From positions 168,808,147-168,872,146 of the forward strand of contig CM071597.1 of NCBI GenBank assembly GCA_036435485.1: 64,000 nucleotides of DNA, given 5' to 3'. The position numbers were made by a program, and so were the translations under genes. This DNA is from Saposhnikovia divaricata. Its lineage: Eukaryota; Streptophyta; Magnoliopsida; Apiales; Apiaceae. Positions 1 to 13,569 of the stretch are shown here, one piece after another (positions within the stretch are counted from its first letter, which is position 1; each line of letters opens with the position of its first letter). A model generated the notes under the pieces. It worked only from the letters and a program-made list of their open reading frames with translations, was not told the origin of the DNA and ran no database searches.

Positions 1-1311
1 CAAAATAGTCGTTGATTTTAAAAGCGCATCGAGAGTCTTTTCCAAGGAATTAATTCTCTTATCCGACTCATGAAAGCCAGGTGGGTGGGCGGGAGTTGAA
101 TAAGGAACGTGATTTTGAGTCATGTTTGGATAAGGACCTTGGTTTTGAATCGAGTACGAGTTTTGATTGGGCTTTTGAAAACATGGAGGTTGAAAAGAAG
201 GTGGCGGAGATTGGTATTTTTGGCCTTGGTTCCACGAGAAATTCGGGTGATTCCTCCACCCGAGATTGTAAGTCGGTGTAAACGGGTCATTTCGAGGCCT
301 AGGTTGAAACATTGCGTTAACTTGCTCAATGTCGGGACAATGTTGAGACTCAAAGTTCGAAGAATTATAATTTGGGTACATAGACATAGGTGGGGGACCA
401 CTATGAGTTTCTAAAGCTTCAAGTCGTCTAGTAAGAGTAGCTAATTTGGTATCGGTTGCGATCGAATTCCCAATCGAATGCAAACCCCTAGATGAGCTAG
501 ACGACTCATTGGACTTATGTGGTTCCCTAGTAGACTCCCACAACATGGTCTTCTCGGCTAATTCTTCGAAAAATTCCCACCCTTCGTCCTCATCTTTCTC
601 CATGAATTTGCCTTGGCACATAGACTCTAACAACGCGGTTGTTGGACTATCTAGGGCCTCGTAGACAATCTTACAAAGTCTCCACTTTTCTATTCCGTGG
701 TGGGGGCATTGTGATAAAAGATTTTTAAAGCGATCAAAATATTTCCAAAAAGACTCGTTTTCCTTTTGATGAAATTGATTTATCTCGTTTGTAATTCTCG
801 TAGTCTTATGGTTTAGAAAATATTTCTTAAGAAAAATTACCACAAATCCCTCCCACGTGGAAATAGAATTAACCGGTAGGCTATACAACCAATTTTTAGC
901 ATTTTATTTAAGCGCAAAATTAATGAGTCTAAGCCTAATCGAGTCTGCGGTTAATTGTTGGAGTTTTTGTAAGGCACAAACCTCCTCGAATTCATGGATG
1001 AAAGGATACGGGTCCTCACCTTCACTCCCGGTAAATTTGGGTAACATGCTAATATGTTGTGCTTTGATTTCGAAATTATTACCATTTACGGGAGGAAGAG
1101 TGATACACGAGGGTTGGGCAGAACGGGTGGGATAGCAACGGTCTTTAAGAGACATGGCCATGTTTACTATTGGTTCGGAATTATCTAAAGACTCGGAATC
1201 AGAAGAAATCTCAAACGATCTCACTAGTCTAAAGGAATTATCCCTAATCCAAATAGTTCGCATAAACCATATAAGGAAACACGTAGCAAATAAGTGCGAT
1301 AAAATAAACAC
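1..1311 (-). pseudogene. gag: Athila-like Ty3/gypsy gag (5' part, one in-frame stop)
   Basis: Minus-strand reading gives a typical Athila-clade capsid protein: ITLPPVNGNNFEIKAQ, then FTGSEGEDPYPFIHEFEE, then EGFVVIFLKKYF, FHQKENESFWKYFDRF and LLSQCPHHGIEKW, followed by a Pro/Asn/Gln-rich tail that runs off the window at base 1. Gag packages the element RNA in virus-like particles. The frame is open except for a TAA near 904 (after FALK), so this copy is probably dead. The first roughly 40 residues upstream of the conserved block do not look gag-like, so the true start is uncertain. Protease and pol would lie to the left, outside the window. Family assignment rests on recognising the protein and on the neighbouring tRNA-Asp-type primer site. 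Confidence 0.85.
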
Positions 1312-2234
1312 ACAAACAAAACAAAAGGAGAAAAATCAAAATAAAAATCCTATATCTAGGGTTTCCTAAAAAAAATTTGAACTAGACCTTGCTCCTAACT
1401 TTAAGGGCTACCAAAATCTAGGTAAATCAATATTTATTCGGACCGATTTGGCCAGGTAGGTGCAAGCATTGCCAAGAGGCTAAACACCAGCCTAGACACC
1501 AAATCTTAATTTGCCAGGTAAGCTTTCGCTTGCCTAGACACCAAAAAGTTGGAATAATTAAAGATTACTTCGTTTATTAAGCACCTTGCTAAATGAGCGC
1601 GAGATTCCTAGGGTCAATGTCTAATTCAATTTTATTAAAGGATAAGGAGAATGCAAAATGTGGGATTAAATTGTTTTTGGGCCAAGGAAAGAGTGATGAA
1701 ATCTCTTCCCATATCTTGTAAATGGTTTTGCCCATAAGATTTATTTACAAAATGATGCAACAAAGAAAGAGGTATAAAAAACTATAACATTTATGGATTC
1801 TTAACTACGTGCTCTAACTAAAGAAAGAATTTAACGTACCTTGGGGTCCTCCAGCGATCACCACAATTATAAGGTACGAAAAATTAAAAACAAGAAAATA
1901 AAAATCTAGATAATGTTGCCTAAGTGATCAAATGCATGATGCAACAATTATGTAATTACAACTAATTTTTTTGGATTTTAAATATTCAATTTTTTCATGA
2001 TTTTTGATTTTTTTGATTTTTCTTTTAATTTTCTAAATAATGGAAAAAAACGAAAGAGCAGAGAGATACGGGTTACCCAAGCAAAGCTTCCAAAATTCCG
2101 AGAAAAATTCTTCCGCTTTAATCCAAGTTTCCCGAATTTTCCTCCAGATTCTTCGATAAAAAATGCAAACAAGAAAAAGGGTGAGAAAAGAGCTAATCCG
2201 AAAAATTAAAAACTAAGGTGCGAAAAATAATTAC
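1312..2234 (-). other. Athila-like untranslated leader
   Basis: About 0.9 kb between the primer-binding site and gag, with no convincing coding frame. Long leaders here are usual in Athila elements. Short open frames at 1978-2209 are low-complexity Lys/Phe-rich and are not supported as genes. Confidence 0.6.
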
Positions 2235-2252
2235 TCCCCGGCAGCGGCGCCA
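2235..2252 (-). other. Primer-binding site, tRNA-Asp type
   Basis: Reading the minus strand, TGGCGCCGCTGCCGGGGA lies 6 bp inside the LTR end. This is one base from the usual Athila/Tat primer site complementary to the 3' end of tRNA-Asp. It fixes the element's orientation (minus) and shows that the LTR to its right is the 5' LTR. Confidence 0.88.
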
Positions 2253-2258
2253 AAAACT

Positions 2259-4300
<2,042 letters not shown>

Positions 4301-4411
4301 ATACTATAACCTGAGATCGATCCTTGTTGAGGGGTTGTCTGTATAATTAAGTTACACTTAATTGTATTGGTTGTGGCACCAAATACTGACCCCGGATTTG
4401 GGGGCGTCACA
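4301..4411 (+). mobile_element. 3' tail of a Tekay/Del-like gypsy LTR
   Basis: The sequence CTATAACCTGAGATCGATCC through GGGGGCGTCACA matches the ends of the LTRs finishing at 15879 and 29107. The rest of this LTR must lie left of the Athila insertion. It is followed directly by a primer-binding site, so it is a 5' LTR end. Confidence 0.8.
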
Positions 4412-4414
4412 GGT

Positions 4415-4425
4415 TGGTATCAGAG
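4415..4425 (+). other. Primer-binding site, tRNA-Met type
   Basis: TGGTATCAGAG lies 3 bp after the LTR end, the standard initiator-tRNA-Met primer site of many plant LTR elements. Confidence 0.75.
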
Positions 4426-5306
4426 TAACATGTTATGATTACTGGAACAAGTTAGGATAACTAGGAGTAAGTATTTAAGCTAGACATTAGGTAGAACGAT
4501 TTAAGATACAGTTCGTCTTAGAATTTTAATATGAGTGTTGCAACTTTATTTAGTATTTCGACGTATTCGCGCGAGTAAGAGTTTGATTCATTCGAAGGAC
4601 CGGCTACGGAGGAGGCAACTAATTCGGAGCTACAAGTTTGGAAGATGTCATCTAGAGACTCTAATGTACCTTCTAGAATTCCTTCTGAGGCTTTAGCTAC
4701 ATCGCGAACATTATAGAGAGTACTAAAGGATTATTACGTGAGTATAAGAATGCCACCGTATGAAGCTTTGTATGGAAGGAAGTGTAGATCATCGGTGTAT
4801 TGGGAATAAGTTGGTGAAAGGAAAATATTAGGACCAGAGTTACTCCAACAGACGAAGGAAAAAGTTAAAATTATTCAGAAGAGATTGATTACTATTCAGG
4901 ATTGACAAAGGAAAGCTGAGTCCTAGGTATGTAGGACCATTTGAGATTTTAAAGCGAGTCGGGAAGGTTGCTTACAAGTTAGCACTACCTCCGCACATGT
5001 ATCACATTCACAATGTTTTCCACGTATCTATGCTCAAGAAGTATAATCTAGATACGAGTTACCTGATCGAGTACGAATTTATTGAGATACAACTAGATTT
5101 ATCGCACGAGGAGTAACCGGTAGAAATTCAAGATAGGACAGAAAGGAAGCTTAGGAATAAGACTATTAATTTAGTTAAGTTTTTGTGGAGGAAACCTAAA
5201 GTTAAAAAGTCAACTTAGGAACTTGAGAGCGAGATGCTTGCCAAGTATCCTCATCTGTTTACTTAAGTGAGATTCTGGGGACAGAATCCTTTTAAGGAGG
5301 GAAGTC
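4426..5306 (+). pseudogene. pol: Collapsed gypsy interior: integrase C-terminus and polypurine tract
   Basis: After about 300 bp of leader-like sequence with no recognisable gag, homology to integrase begins abruptly near 4734: MPPYEALYGRKCRSS, ILGPELLQQTKEKV, then the C-terminal domain in a shifted frame (HIHNVFHVS region near 5005). Gag, protease, RT, RNase H and most of integrase are missing, so a deletion of several kilobases has joined leader to integrase. Stops and frameshifts are present. A purine tract (AAGGAGGGAAG near 5294) precedes the next LTR. The matching full stretch in the neighbouring copy is 25640-26318. Confidence 0.8.
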
Positions 5307-6966
5307 TATAACGACCTAGAATTTTTCGCGATTTATAAGTGTTTATTTAATTATTAAAGGTGAAATTATGTGCTATGGAGATTTTTGTGAAGTCAAGATA
5401 TTTATGAAATCATGTTTATGTGATTATATGATGATTGGTATGAGTCGTATATGTTCGTGGAATTTTATTTGTATTTTTAGAGCATTAAAACTTTTTTTTA
5501 AGTGCATCTTGTTAATCTTTCGAAAATCATATAAAATCATTGAAGTCATTTTAAATCATGAAATCTTTTGCATTATCATCTTTATGATATTTTTTAGTTT
5601 TTATAATTTGTGGGAATATTTAATTGAGTGCGTAAGTATTTTAAAATGATTTAAAATCTTTATTCCATTTAAAGATGTTAAACTTGTAAAAATCATATAA
5701 AATTCATTTTTGATCCCAAAATTATTTTAAAAATATGGGGAGGTCTTTAATTTCATAAAATTAATTTAGAATTTTAAAAATAATTTTTCCCCAAATTTCC
5801 TATTTTATTTTGATTTTAAAATGATTAAAAACGAGTTGTAAAAATAGATTTTTCAGAAATGGGCAGATTACGATTTTGCCCCTGTGGTTATAAAACAGCA
5901 CCACCGCCATTCCTTCTACCCAGTTCACTTTCACAGCTGGGTTTGGTACTCCTCTTCGTCCTCTCTTCATTTCTTTTCGATTTTAAACTCCAAACCATAC
6001 TTAAATCTTTGTTTTAATCATCTATATCATGTTTCTATGCCTAATTGTTCTTTGTTAAAAGGTTTTGGTGAAGTTATATGAACATGTATGTATGTATATA
6101 TTCGAAAAGCTACATGCAAGCTTGGTGGGTTAATGATTTGATGTTTAAATGACTTAGTGATGTTAGTTATAGATAGAAATTGAGTTTTTGTGTAGTGTGT
6201 GGCTTGTTTTTATGTTTGAGTCGAAACCCCATCCGAGGCCATGGCGTTTTCCGATGAGGACCGGCCGGTGGTGGTGAGTTGTCAGCCCTGCAGTGCTATT
6301 AAGTCTTCCTGAATGTTAATTGATTCAAGTTTCTAATTGCATGCAAGAGTGTTTATATTTTTGGAATTTTTATTTGGATTTATATATGTAAAGATGAATT
6401 ATATGAATTGTTATATGCTCGAATTGATATATTAGTGATAGATTCTTATGTTAGATGAGTGTTAATTAACATGTTTAATAATTGTGAGTTACTGATTATT
6501 AAGGTACTAATATGCATGAGAATTATGTGAATTCTTAGTTCATTTTTGGATTGCTTAGTAGAAAAACTGCTACTGTAAATAAATTCGTTTGGTGCCTATT
6601 TCAAACCTGACCATAAAACTAATAAAATATTTGAATTCCTTGCAGAAAAATAGATGGAATAGGCTCTTGAATCATGTCAAACGGATTTAAAATGAATGAG
6701 TTATGGTCAGTCAAAGTTAAGCCGTTAGAGTTGACTTCGGGAAAAAGAAAGATTATTAAGATAATTGTGTTATAGAGCATAGTAATTGGTTTTATTTTTA
6801 GGTAATATGTATAATGATATGCTTAGTCGATAATGGAGTCCTTAAGACACATAGTGGTGCTATATATGTGAATTAATCTTGTAAATGTAAATAGTGCATC
6901 ATAAGTTATAAATGGTAGATATATATTGTTGTACATGGATAGTATAAAATGAGTTGTATGTGTAAA
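5307..6966 (+). mobile_element. Gypsy LTR, 5' portion (split by CACTA-1)
   Basis: Starts TATAACGACCTAGAA after the polypurine tract, parallel to 26319 (TATAACGACCAAGAA). The expected terminal TG has become TA in both. The stretch matches the 26319 LTR through AT-rich sequence, and a TATAAAAC box near 5890 is a plausible promoter. No gene. It resumes at 13570 after the transposon. Confidence 0.8.
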
Positions 6967-7019
6967 CACTACGCCATAAACGCACATACGTAATCCCCAA
7001 ATAAAGTTGCAAAAGACTT

Positions 7020-7500
7020 GAAAAGCGTTGCGTAAGGTCTTACGCAACACTAGAGGGGCGTTGCCAATACTGGCGTTGCGTAAGACCCCTAATGCAACGC
7101 TTTGCCAAGCTATTGCAACACCACGAAAGTATTGCATAAGAGGCCTTATGCAACACCAAAAGCATGCAAAGGCAACACTACATGGCGTTGCATTAGATTT
7201 TTAGCCATTTCAGCAGTGGGGCTCACCATGGTGCCACGTCAGCAGTGGGGCCCACATGCCACGTCAGCATTGGATCCCACGAGGTGCCACCAAGATGCCA
7301 CGTCAGCAGTGGGACCCACAAGGTGCCATGTCACAACTAGGGGCCATGCCACGTCAGCAGTGGAAACCACTATCTAATGCAACACTAGTTTGGTCTAATG
7401 CAACATCATTTTTTTTTGCAACATCAAACTTATTTTTAGCAACACTAAATCTACAATATTGCAACATCAAATAGAGTCAAATGCAACACTTATTTACAAA
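7020..7500. repeat. CACTA-1 left subterminal repeats
   Basis: Many copies of an (A/T)TGCAACAC-type motif in both orientations, and at least four copies of a composite TGCCACGTCAGCA followed by GTGGGNCCCAC (for example around 7220-7320). In En/Spm elements subterminal repeats are binding sites for the TNPA protein. The same composite is at the other end of this element and in CACTA-3. Confidence 0.8.
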
Positions 7501-7625
7501 AAAATTGAAATGGCTGTTTTGTTTATACATTAATCCGAAAAATTACAAATCTTACCAACATATACTAAAACCAAGTGACTGATACTAATTCTAACTTTCA
7601 AACTACGTCAATTCTAACTTTACAA

Positions 7626-7796
7626 TCAATTACTTGAGTCTGCTCCGCCAACCATTTGATTATTACTGTTAATCTGATTGTTAAGTCCAGCATGTTGTGC
7701 TGCTAGCTTATTGAGTGTGCCACGATCAGTTGTAACCACTGGCCAGCTGTTCAACTCCTGCATCTTTTGCAACTGAACCTTGGCAGGACTGGCAAG
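7626..7796 (-). pseudogene. Captured exon resembling SEUSS / SEUSS-like adaptor
   Basis: Minus-strand frame reads KVQLQKMQELN, then TTDRGTLNKLAAQHAGLNNQ, then INSNNQMVGG and a stop. This resembles the part of SEUSS-family (LIM-domain-binding) transcriptional adaptors that reads roughly TDR-TLNKL-LHPGLNNQ followed by an NNQM block; the stop comes where the family continues with GRGALSG. It is a fragment of at most about 57 codons without the LIM-binding domain. It has been acquired as transposon cargo. Recognition is from memory of the family and should be confirmed by protein search. Confidence 0.55.
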
Positions 7797-7799
7797 TCA

Positions 7800-9180
7800 G
7801 GAAATTTCTTTAGACTCTCTGCAAGTAAAATAACAGCTTAAAGATGTTTGGAGAGGAAATAACACTTTCAAATTCATATAAATCAAAATTACATATGCAG
7901 GTTCAAGGATTCTATTTCAAAAATTCAAAATTCAAAATTATACATTTATTCCATTTACTAGTTAACTGATACATTCATTTTGTAACTGAATATTAGTGGG
8001 TCAATTTAAAATCTTCTGCAAGTATGAACCAACAGATACATGTTGTACAGCGAAATTTATCTATCGACATTTAGCTATCTATTTTATATTATTCAGAACA
8101 AGGCCAATACATGATCAGTAAAATAACAAATTGTACCAACTCCTATCGAAAAAAAAAACAAGTTACGGAGAAAATAAAGGACCTGAAACAGGGCACCATG
8201 GGGACCAAAGCTGGCTTTAAATTATGAAGCCAAAGGTGGCTTATGAAAAATAATATTTGCTTAGGATAGGACATAATCACATCTTAACATTCAAGGTGGC
8301 TTATGAAAAGTACATATTATATAGTTAATATTCAAGTATGCATGTATCCAGAATTCAAAAAAAGATTATATAACCATTCTCCAAGTGTTATGCACTACAC
8401 AAGACTGAAAGTATTTAATTAGACGTCTTCTTTGCCTTCTATTAGCTAATTCTGTTTTGATTATTCCAACTTCTTTTGAAAATTCATATAGATTTGTCAT
8501 GTTGTCTAGTTTCACTATGTTCCTTTTATAAACACATTACATTTCTTAAAAATCCAGCAAAAGATCACAAAAAAGCACAATTACTTATCATCACTTCTAC
8601 TTTAGACATTGAATTAGTAATGAAATATGTTTCAATATGCTAACTGAAATTTGAGCTAAATGGTGAGAAATGCAAAATGGAATAAACATATGTTTGTTTG
8701 TTTTGAACAACTAAAATTTTGATTTTGAGCAACAGTCCTATAAATTGCAAATTTTATATTTCTTGCAAAGAGGCATTATTAGTTCACTTGACAGATTATG
8801 TCCAGACATGGAAAACATTTAACCATATATTTGAAGGAAGGCCAAGATGAAAAATGAGGTCGAGATTTAAATAGATTTCTGTATCTATACATGCATGTGA
8901 TCGATATGAGATGTAATTCACTACAGAGAAAAAAAGGGGGACGAACAAAGAGAAGCAGCTAAGAGGCAAGTTGAGTGATGTATTACATTCTATTACATTT
9001 GCATACTCGAACATTTTGAAGTAAACATATTTGTCCAGATACTGAACTTGTTTCTTCTCAATCTAAACAATCAGATTGATAATGGACATGTAAATGTAAC
9101 CACACAGGGTACGAAATCGATGTTCACTCCATATGAACACAATATACATAGGTACAGAAATAGATAAGGGTAAAAAGAAC
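7800..9180. other. CACTA-1 cargo region, no gene recognised
   Basis: AT-rich sequence with composition like plant introns, lying between the SEUSS-like exon and the replication factor C exons. Short open frames (such as 8796-9014) have no recognisable family and no clear splice context. Confidence 0.5.
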
Positions 9181-9620
9181 CTGCTGATGTAATTGCAAAT
9201 GAAAAAAATCTTGTAACTTTGGAGTAAGTTTCCATTGTTCGACGCAAGGCATTCTGCAAAAGAAGATGCTGATTTTCAGCAAGTGCCAGAAAGAAACTTT
9301 AAAGTTGTAGACAGAGGTAAGTTAACCAAAGAGTTGCCTGGGCATCTTCAGTCATGGAATCTGCCTCATCAAGGATGATTATTTTGTAAGGGGGGCAAGG
9401 GTAGTTTTTGGATTACAAAAAAAAAGGACACCTTAATCGCCAGTGAAAATTCGCCAAATTTGTTAAGCACTACAATAATGTGACTTGTAAGAAAGGATTT
9501 AGCCATAACGCTGAGTACCTACAGCTACAGCAGCAAAGTATTTTTTTTATGTGAACTACATTGATTCTACGGTCATCACTAGCATTAAGCTCCAGCACCC
9601 TGGACTTGTAGAGTTCGGGT
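9181..9620 (-). pseudogene. Captured replication factor C small-subunit fragment
   Basis: Three minus-strand exons in the correct order: about 9620-9550 (ELYKSRVLELNASDD, after acceptor GGCAG), about 9405-9338 (KIIILDEADSMTEDAQ, containing the Walker B/DEAD box) and 9253-9181 (NALRRTMETYSKVTRFF, between TTGCAG and GTTC). These are hallmark sequences of the clamp-loader ATPase small subunits that load PCNA. The Walker A exon and the C-terminal half are missing. In the last exon one T is lost from a run before the expected ICNYIS, shifting the frame, and the middle exon has GC in place of GT as donor. Introns are retained, so the capture was from genomic DNA and not a processed transcript. Closest family is RFC2/RFC4-type; paralog not resolved. 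Confidence 0.82.
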
Positions 9621-9725
9621 CTGCCAAAAAGACATGCTTTTTACACAAAAAAAGTGACTACCTAATATAGCTGGTTACACGAAACATGATCTTTCTTAAC
9701 CAGTAAACAGAGAACCAACTCACAG

Positions 9726-9842
9726 TTAGTGTTGTTTTTCCAGTATTATCAAGCTTGAAGGAAGGCCCTTTAATGTCAGTCTCTAGAAAGAAGTGTTTGC
9801 CCTTCACTGAATCTGTTCTCGCAATCTCTCTTAATTCCTGCA
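9726..9842 (-). pseudogene. Unidentified captured exon in CACTA-1
   Basis: Minus-strand frame is open between an acceptor (CCTGCAG) and a donor (GTGAGT). It reads ELREIARTDSVKGKHFF, then LETDIKGPSFKLDNTGKTTL. I do not recognise the family. NTGKTT superficially resembles a P-loop, but the flanks do not match the replication factor C Walker A exon. Confidence 0.4.
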
Positions 9843-10689
9843 GGGTTATAGGACAATTATTTATACTTCCCGATCATATAATACTAAACTTGAAGATGTT
9901 ACCAGTTCTGGAGACGTTCCATAAGCTAAATACTACATAGTTTCAGTTCAAACTACATATGCAGTAGAAAAAGCAATTGTAACGAATTATACCGCATAGA
10001 TCACCAATAAAGCTTCATCATTATTCAATCCACTATAACTCGACTCGTATTTAAAAAGAAAAAAAAACATGTTAGGATCATGTTAGGTTTGAAAAACCTG
10101 CATGACCATTAGGCAGTTAAAGGAGAATCAACTGATCCATTCTACCATTGATGAGAACATTGGCGAATCAAAGTAAAAATAATATATACATGATAGACAT
10201 TAATCAATTGTTCATCCTTGGCAATCTATTATTACAACTTTTTTTATTTAATTTTTGCACTAGACTCCAGATCCGGACCCTAAAGAGCTACAAGCAACAC
10301 ATTCTTACCACAAAATTATCATGTACTTCCAAATGCTAGCATCACATATCTTTATATCCTACAGGAGCTTACATTTATTCATATAAATGAATCAGAGGAT
10401 CAATTTTTGTAAATTACCTGCATCCCATTAAATTGTGAATTATTGGCCATTCTACGAGGCAACACTCTGAAATAAGAAAAAAACAGCAAAAACAAGTAAC
10501 ATATTAGAGAAAAGACTGTTAAGATGACTAGTAGTACCATTACGAAAGAAAGCCACAGTGTATACACCTATTGTAAGGTTAACAGCTTGATACCAAAATC
10601 AACATTTTGTGCCAAACAAAACCTCAATTGTAAACCCAATTCAATTTCCTCAAGAAAACGGAACACGTTGAAAAAGCACGAGGGTCTTC

Positions 10690-10800
10690 CTGGCCACTGG
10701 CTTCAGATGTTGGAAAACCCAATTCTGCAAGAACAGCAATATAATCACCAGCTTCTTCCAATACAACCGGAAGCAATTCTTTCCAACATACAAATCAAAG
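10690..10800 (-). pseudogene. Unidentified captured exon near CACTA-1 leader
   Basis: A minus-strand frame reads WKELLPVVLEEAGDYIAVLA, then ELGFPTSEASGQEDPRAFST. It lies just downstream of the CT-rich leader, where the first coding exon of the cargo would be expected. Acidic composition and an open frame argue for a real exon. Family not recognised. Confidence 0.4.
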
Positions 10801-10889
10801 CAAAACCCCAATTAAAAATCCCCAACCACAAAAACAAAACCCTAATTAAAAAAATCAAGTTCAAATCACAAAGAAGAAATAAAGAGTAC

Positions 10890-11130
10890 GTGTATTCAAT
10901 TACCAATTGGAGGGGTAGAGTTTGTAAATCGATTTGTGAAGAGAGTTTCTGGAGAGATTTTTAAGAGAGAATGTGAGAGAGAAAGAGAGTAGTGTTTTTG
11001 GGGAAACTAAACTATGAAAATTTTGATAAGGGGGAAAGTAAATTATGTCTGAAACTTTCCGCTCAAAATTTCGTTGAGCAGGAAAAATTTTCTCCCAAAA
11101 TTTCATCGAGTGCTAGTACAGTATACCTAC
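10890..11130 (-). promoter_or_regulatory. CACTA-1 promoter/leader-like region
   Basis: Read on the minus strand, a GAGCGGAAA motif near 11070 is followed by a C-rich and then CT-rich stretch (ACTCTCTTTCTCTCTCACAT, about 10990-10970), typical of a plant 5' untranslated region. It lies between the tandem array and the cargo exons, in the same place as the leaders of CACTA-2, -3 and -4. Confidence 0.5.
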
Positions 11131-11284
11131 GTGTTTGTTGTAGTTTCATAAAAAAAAATTTATTTAAATTTTTTTTAATTTTAAAATATTGTCAAATTTT
11201 AAAGTGAAAAAATATTAAAATACTGTTATTTTATACATTCCGATAATATATCTATTTTTCATAATTCTAAAAATAATTTAATAT

Positions 11285-13045
11285 AAATAAAAGGTCTACT
11301 TTGACCGATTTGACCATTATAAAACAAAACCAAATAAATCTAAGATTTTTTTAAAAAATTATCACATCACTAAAATCGTTAGATCTTAACATCCGTACGT
11401 TTGGAACGTCGAAAAATTAATTTAAAAAAAATAGATTCATCATTCGGGACAAGACTAGTTGAAAGGAATGTTGACTTTGACCGGTTTGACCGTAATAAAA
11501 TCAAACCAAATAAATCTAGGAAATTTTTTAAAAAATAACAACATGATTAAAATCGTTATATCTAGACACCCGTGCGATTGGAACGTCGAAAAAATATATT
11601 TAAAAAATAGACTCATCATTCGGGAAAAGACTAGTTTAAAGGAAGGTCGACTTTGACCGGTTTGACCGTTATAAAACCAAACCAAATAAATTTAGGAAAT
11701 TTTTTAAAAAATTACCACATCACTAAAATAGTTATATATTGACACCCGTGCGATTGAAACGTCGAAAAAATAATTTAAAAAAATAGATTCATCATTCGGG
11801 ACAAGACTAGTTAAAAGGAATGTCGACTTTGACCGGTTTGACCGTTATAAAACCAAACCAAATAAATCTAGGAATTTTTTTAAAAATTTACCACATCGCT
11901 AAAATCGTTATATCTTGACATCCGTACGGTTGGAACGTCCAAAAAATATTTTTAAAAAATAGATTCATCATTCGGGAAAAGACTAGTTGAAAGGAAGGTC
12001 GACTTTGACCGGTTTGACCGTTACTAAACCAAACCAAAAACATGTAGAGAATTTTTTAAAAAATTACCACATCACTAAAATCATTAGATCTTGACATCCG
12101 TACATTTGGAACGTCGAAAAAATATTTTAAAAAAATAGATTTATCATTCGGGACATGATTAGTTGAAAGGATGTTCGACTTTGACCGGTTTGACCGTTAT
12201 AAAACCAAACCAAATAAATCTATGAAATTTTTTAAAAAATTACCACATCACTAAAATCGTTATATTTTGACACCCGTACGATTGGAACCTCGAAAAAATA
12301 ATTTAAAAAAATAGATTCATCATTCGGGACAAGACTAGTTAAAAGGAAAGTTCACTTTGACCGGTTTGACCACTATAAAACCAAACCAAATACATATAGG
12401 AATTTTTTTGAAAAATTACCCCATCACTAAAATCGTTATATCTTGACATCTGTGCGATTGGAACGTCGAAAAAATAATTTTAAAAAATAGATTCATCATT
12501 CGGGACAAGACTAGTTGAAAGGAATGTTGACTTTGACCGGTTTGACCGTTATAAAACCAAACCAAATAAATCTAGGAAATTTCTTAAAAAATAACCACAT
12601 GATTAAAATCGTTATATCTTGACATCCGTGTGATTGGAACGTCGAAAAAATAATTTAAAAAAATAGACTCATCATTCGGGAAAAGACTAGTTTAAAGGAA
12701 GGTCGACTTTGACCGGTTTGACCGTTATAAAACCAAACTAAATAAATCTAGGAAATTTTTTAAAAAATTACCACATCACTAAAATAGTTATATCTTGACA
12801 TCCGTGCGATTGGAACGTCAAAAAAATAATTTAAAAAATAAATTCATCATTCGGGACAAGACTAGTTAAAAGGAGTGTCGACTTTGACCGGTTTGACCGT
12901 TATAAAACCAAACAAAATACATATAGGAATTTTTTTGAAAAATTACCGCATCACTATAATCGTTATATCTTGACATCCGTACGATTGGAACGTCGAAAAA
13001 ATAATTTAAAAAAATAGATTCATCATTCGGGACAAGACTAGTTAA
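11285..13045. repeat. CACTA-1 tandem array, about 176-bp unit, about 10 copies
   Basis: Ten head-to-tail units are marked by GACTTTGACCGGTTTGACCG, repeating near 11470, 11649, 11826, 12002, 12178 and onward at about 176-bp spacing. Each unit also carries CATCATTCGGGACAAGACTA and a CATCCGTACG(A/G)TTGGAACGT core. It is the inverted-orientation relative of the array at 58840-60600. Short open frames inside are artefacts. Confidence 0.92.
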
Positions 13046-13566
13046 TAAAATAAAATAAATATCTAATGCAACACTTCCAACTGCAAATGCAACACTACTG
13101 TTATCTAACGCAACGCTTCTGACACGTCAGCAGTGGTGGGTCCCACTTCTGCCACGTCATATTTTTTAAAATATATATATATATCTAATGCAACACTTCA
13201 AACAGCAAATGCAACACTCCTGGTATCTAATGCGATGCTTCTGCCACGTCAGCATATGTGGGTCCCACTTCTGCTACATCAGCAATTGTGGCTCCCACAA
13301 TTGCCACGTCAGCAAATGCCACGTCAGCACATGTGGGTCCCACTTCTGCCAGGTCACCATTTATTAAAATAAAAAAATATCTAACGCAACACCAGTAGTT
13401 AGTGTTGCATGATGTGAAACATTGTGGGTAATACGCAACACTAAATTATATCTAACGCAACACCAGTTTAGTTTAGTTGCAAAAGACCCAAAATTTCTAT
13501 CTAACGAAACGCTTTCTGTGCAACGCTTTGTAAAAAGGGTTGCGTATGCTCACTTATGGCGTAGTG
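13046..13566. repeat. CACTA-1 right subterminal repeats
   Basis: Repeated TCTAATGCAACACTTC-type motifs, GCCACGTCAGCA and GTGGGTCCCAC (around 13120-13350), then GTTGCGTATGC and the terminal repeat. They mirror the left end. Confidence 0.8.
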
Positions 13567-13569
13567 AAA

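Larger units (their letters stand above)
6967..13566 (-). mobile_element. CACTA-1: gene-fragment-carrying CACTA transposon
   Basis: Left end CACTACGCCATAAACGCACA; right end, read on the minus strand, CACTACGCCATAAGTGAGCA. Flanking AAA at 6964-6966 and 13567-13569 is a perfect 3-bp target duplication inside the gypsy LTR. Length is 6600 bp. No transposase domain is visible, so it is non-autonomous. The cargo reads on the minus strand and consists of host gene fragments (SEUSS-like, replication factor C and unknown exons). The order on the minus strand is subterminal repeats, a 176-bp array, a CT-rich leader, exons, subterminal repeats. TIRs and subterminal motifs resemble those of CACTA-3. Confidence 0.9.

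Noticed and set aside
1..414. Plus-strand open frames at 81-281 and 109-414
   Set aside because: They overlap the recognisable minus-strand Athila gag and have no family of their own.
5368..6081. Small open frames (93 and 65 aa) after the gypsy LTR start
   Set aside because: They lie in AT-rich LTR sequence that matches another LTR copy and show no domain or codon bias.
9726..9842. Replication factor C Walker A exon (because of NTGKTT)
   Set aside because: The residues around it do not fit the GPPGTGKTT context or the sequence expected before ELYKSRVLELN, so I left it unidentified.
11285..13045. Centromeric satellite from the ~176-bp period
   Set aside because: Only about 10 units, confined within CACTA-1 between its TIRs, with a relative inside CACTA-4. 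Unit length alone is not evidence of centromere function.
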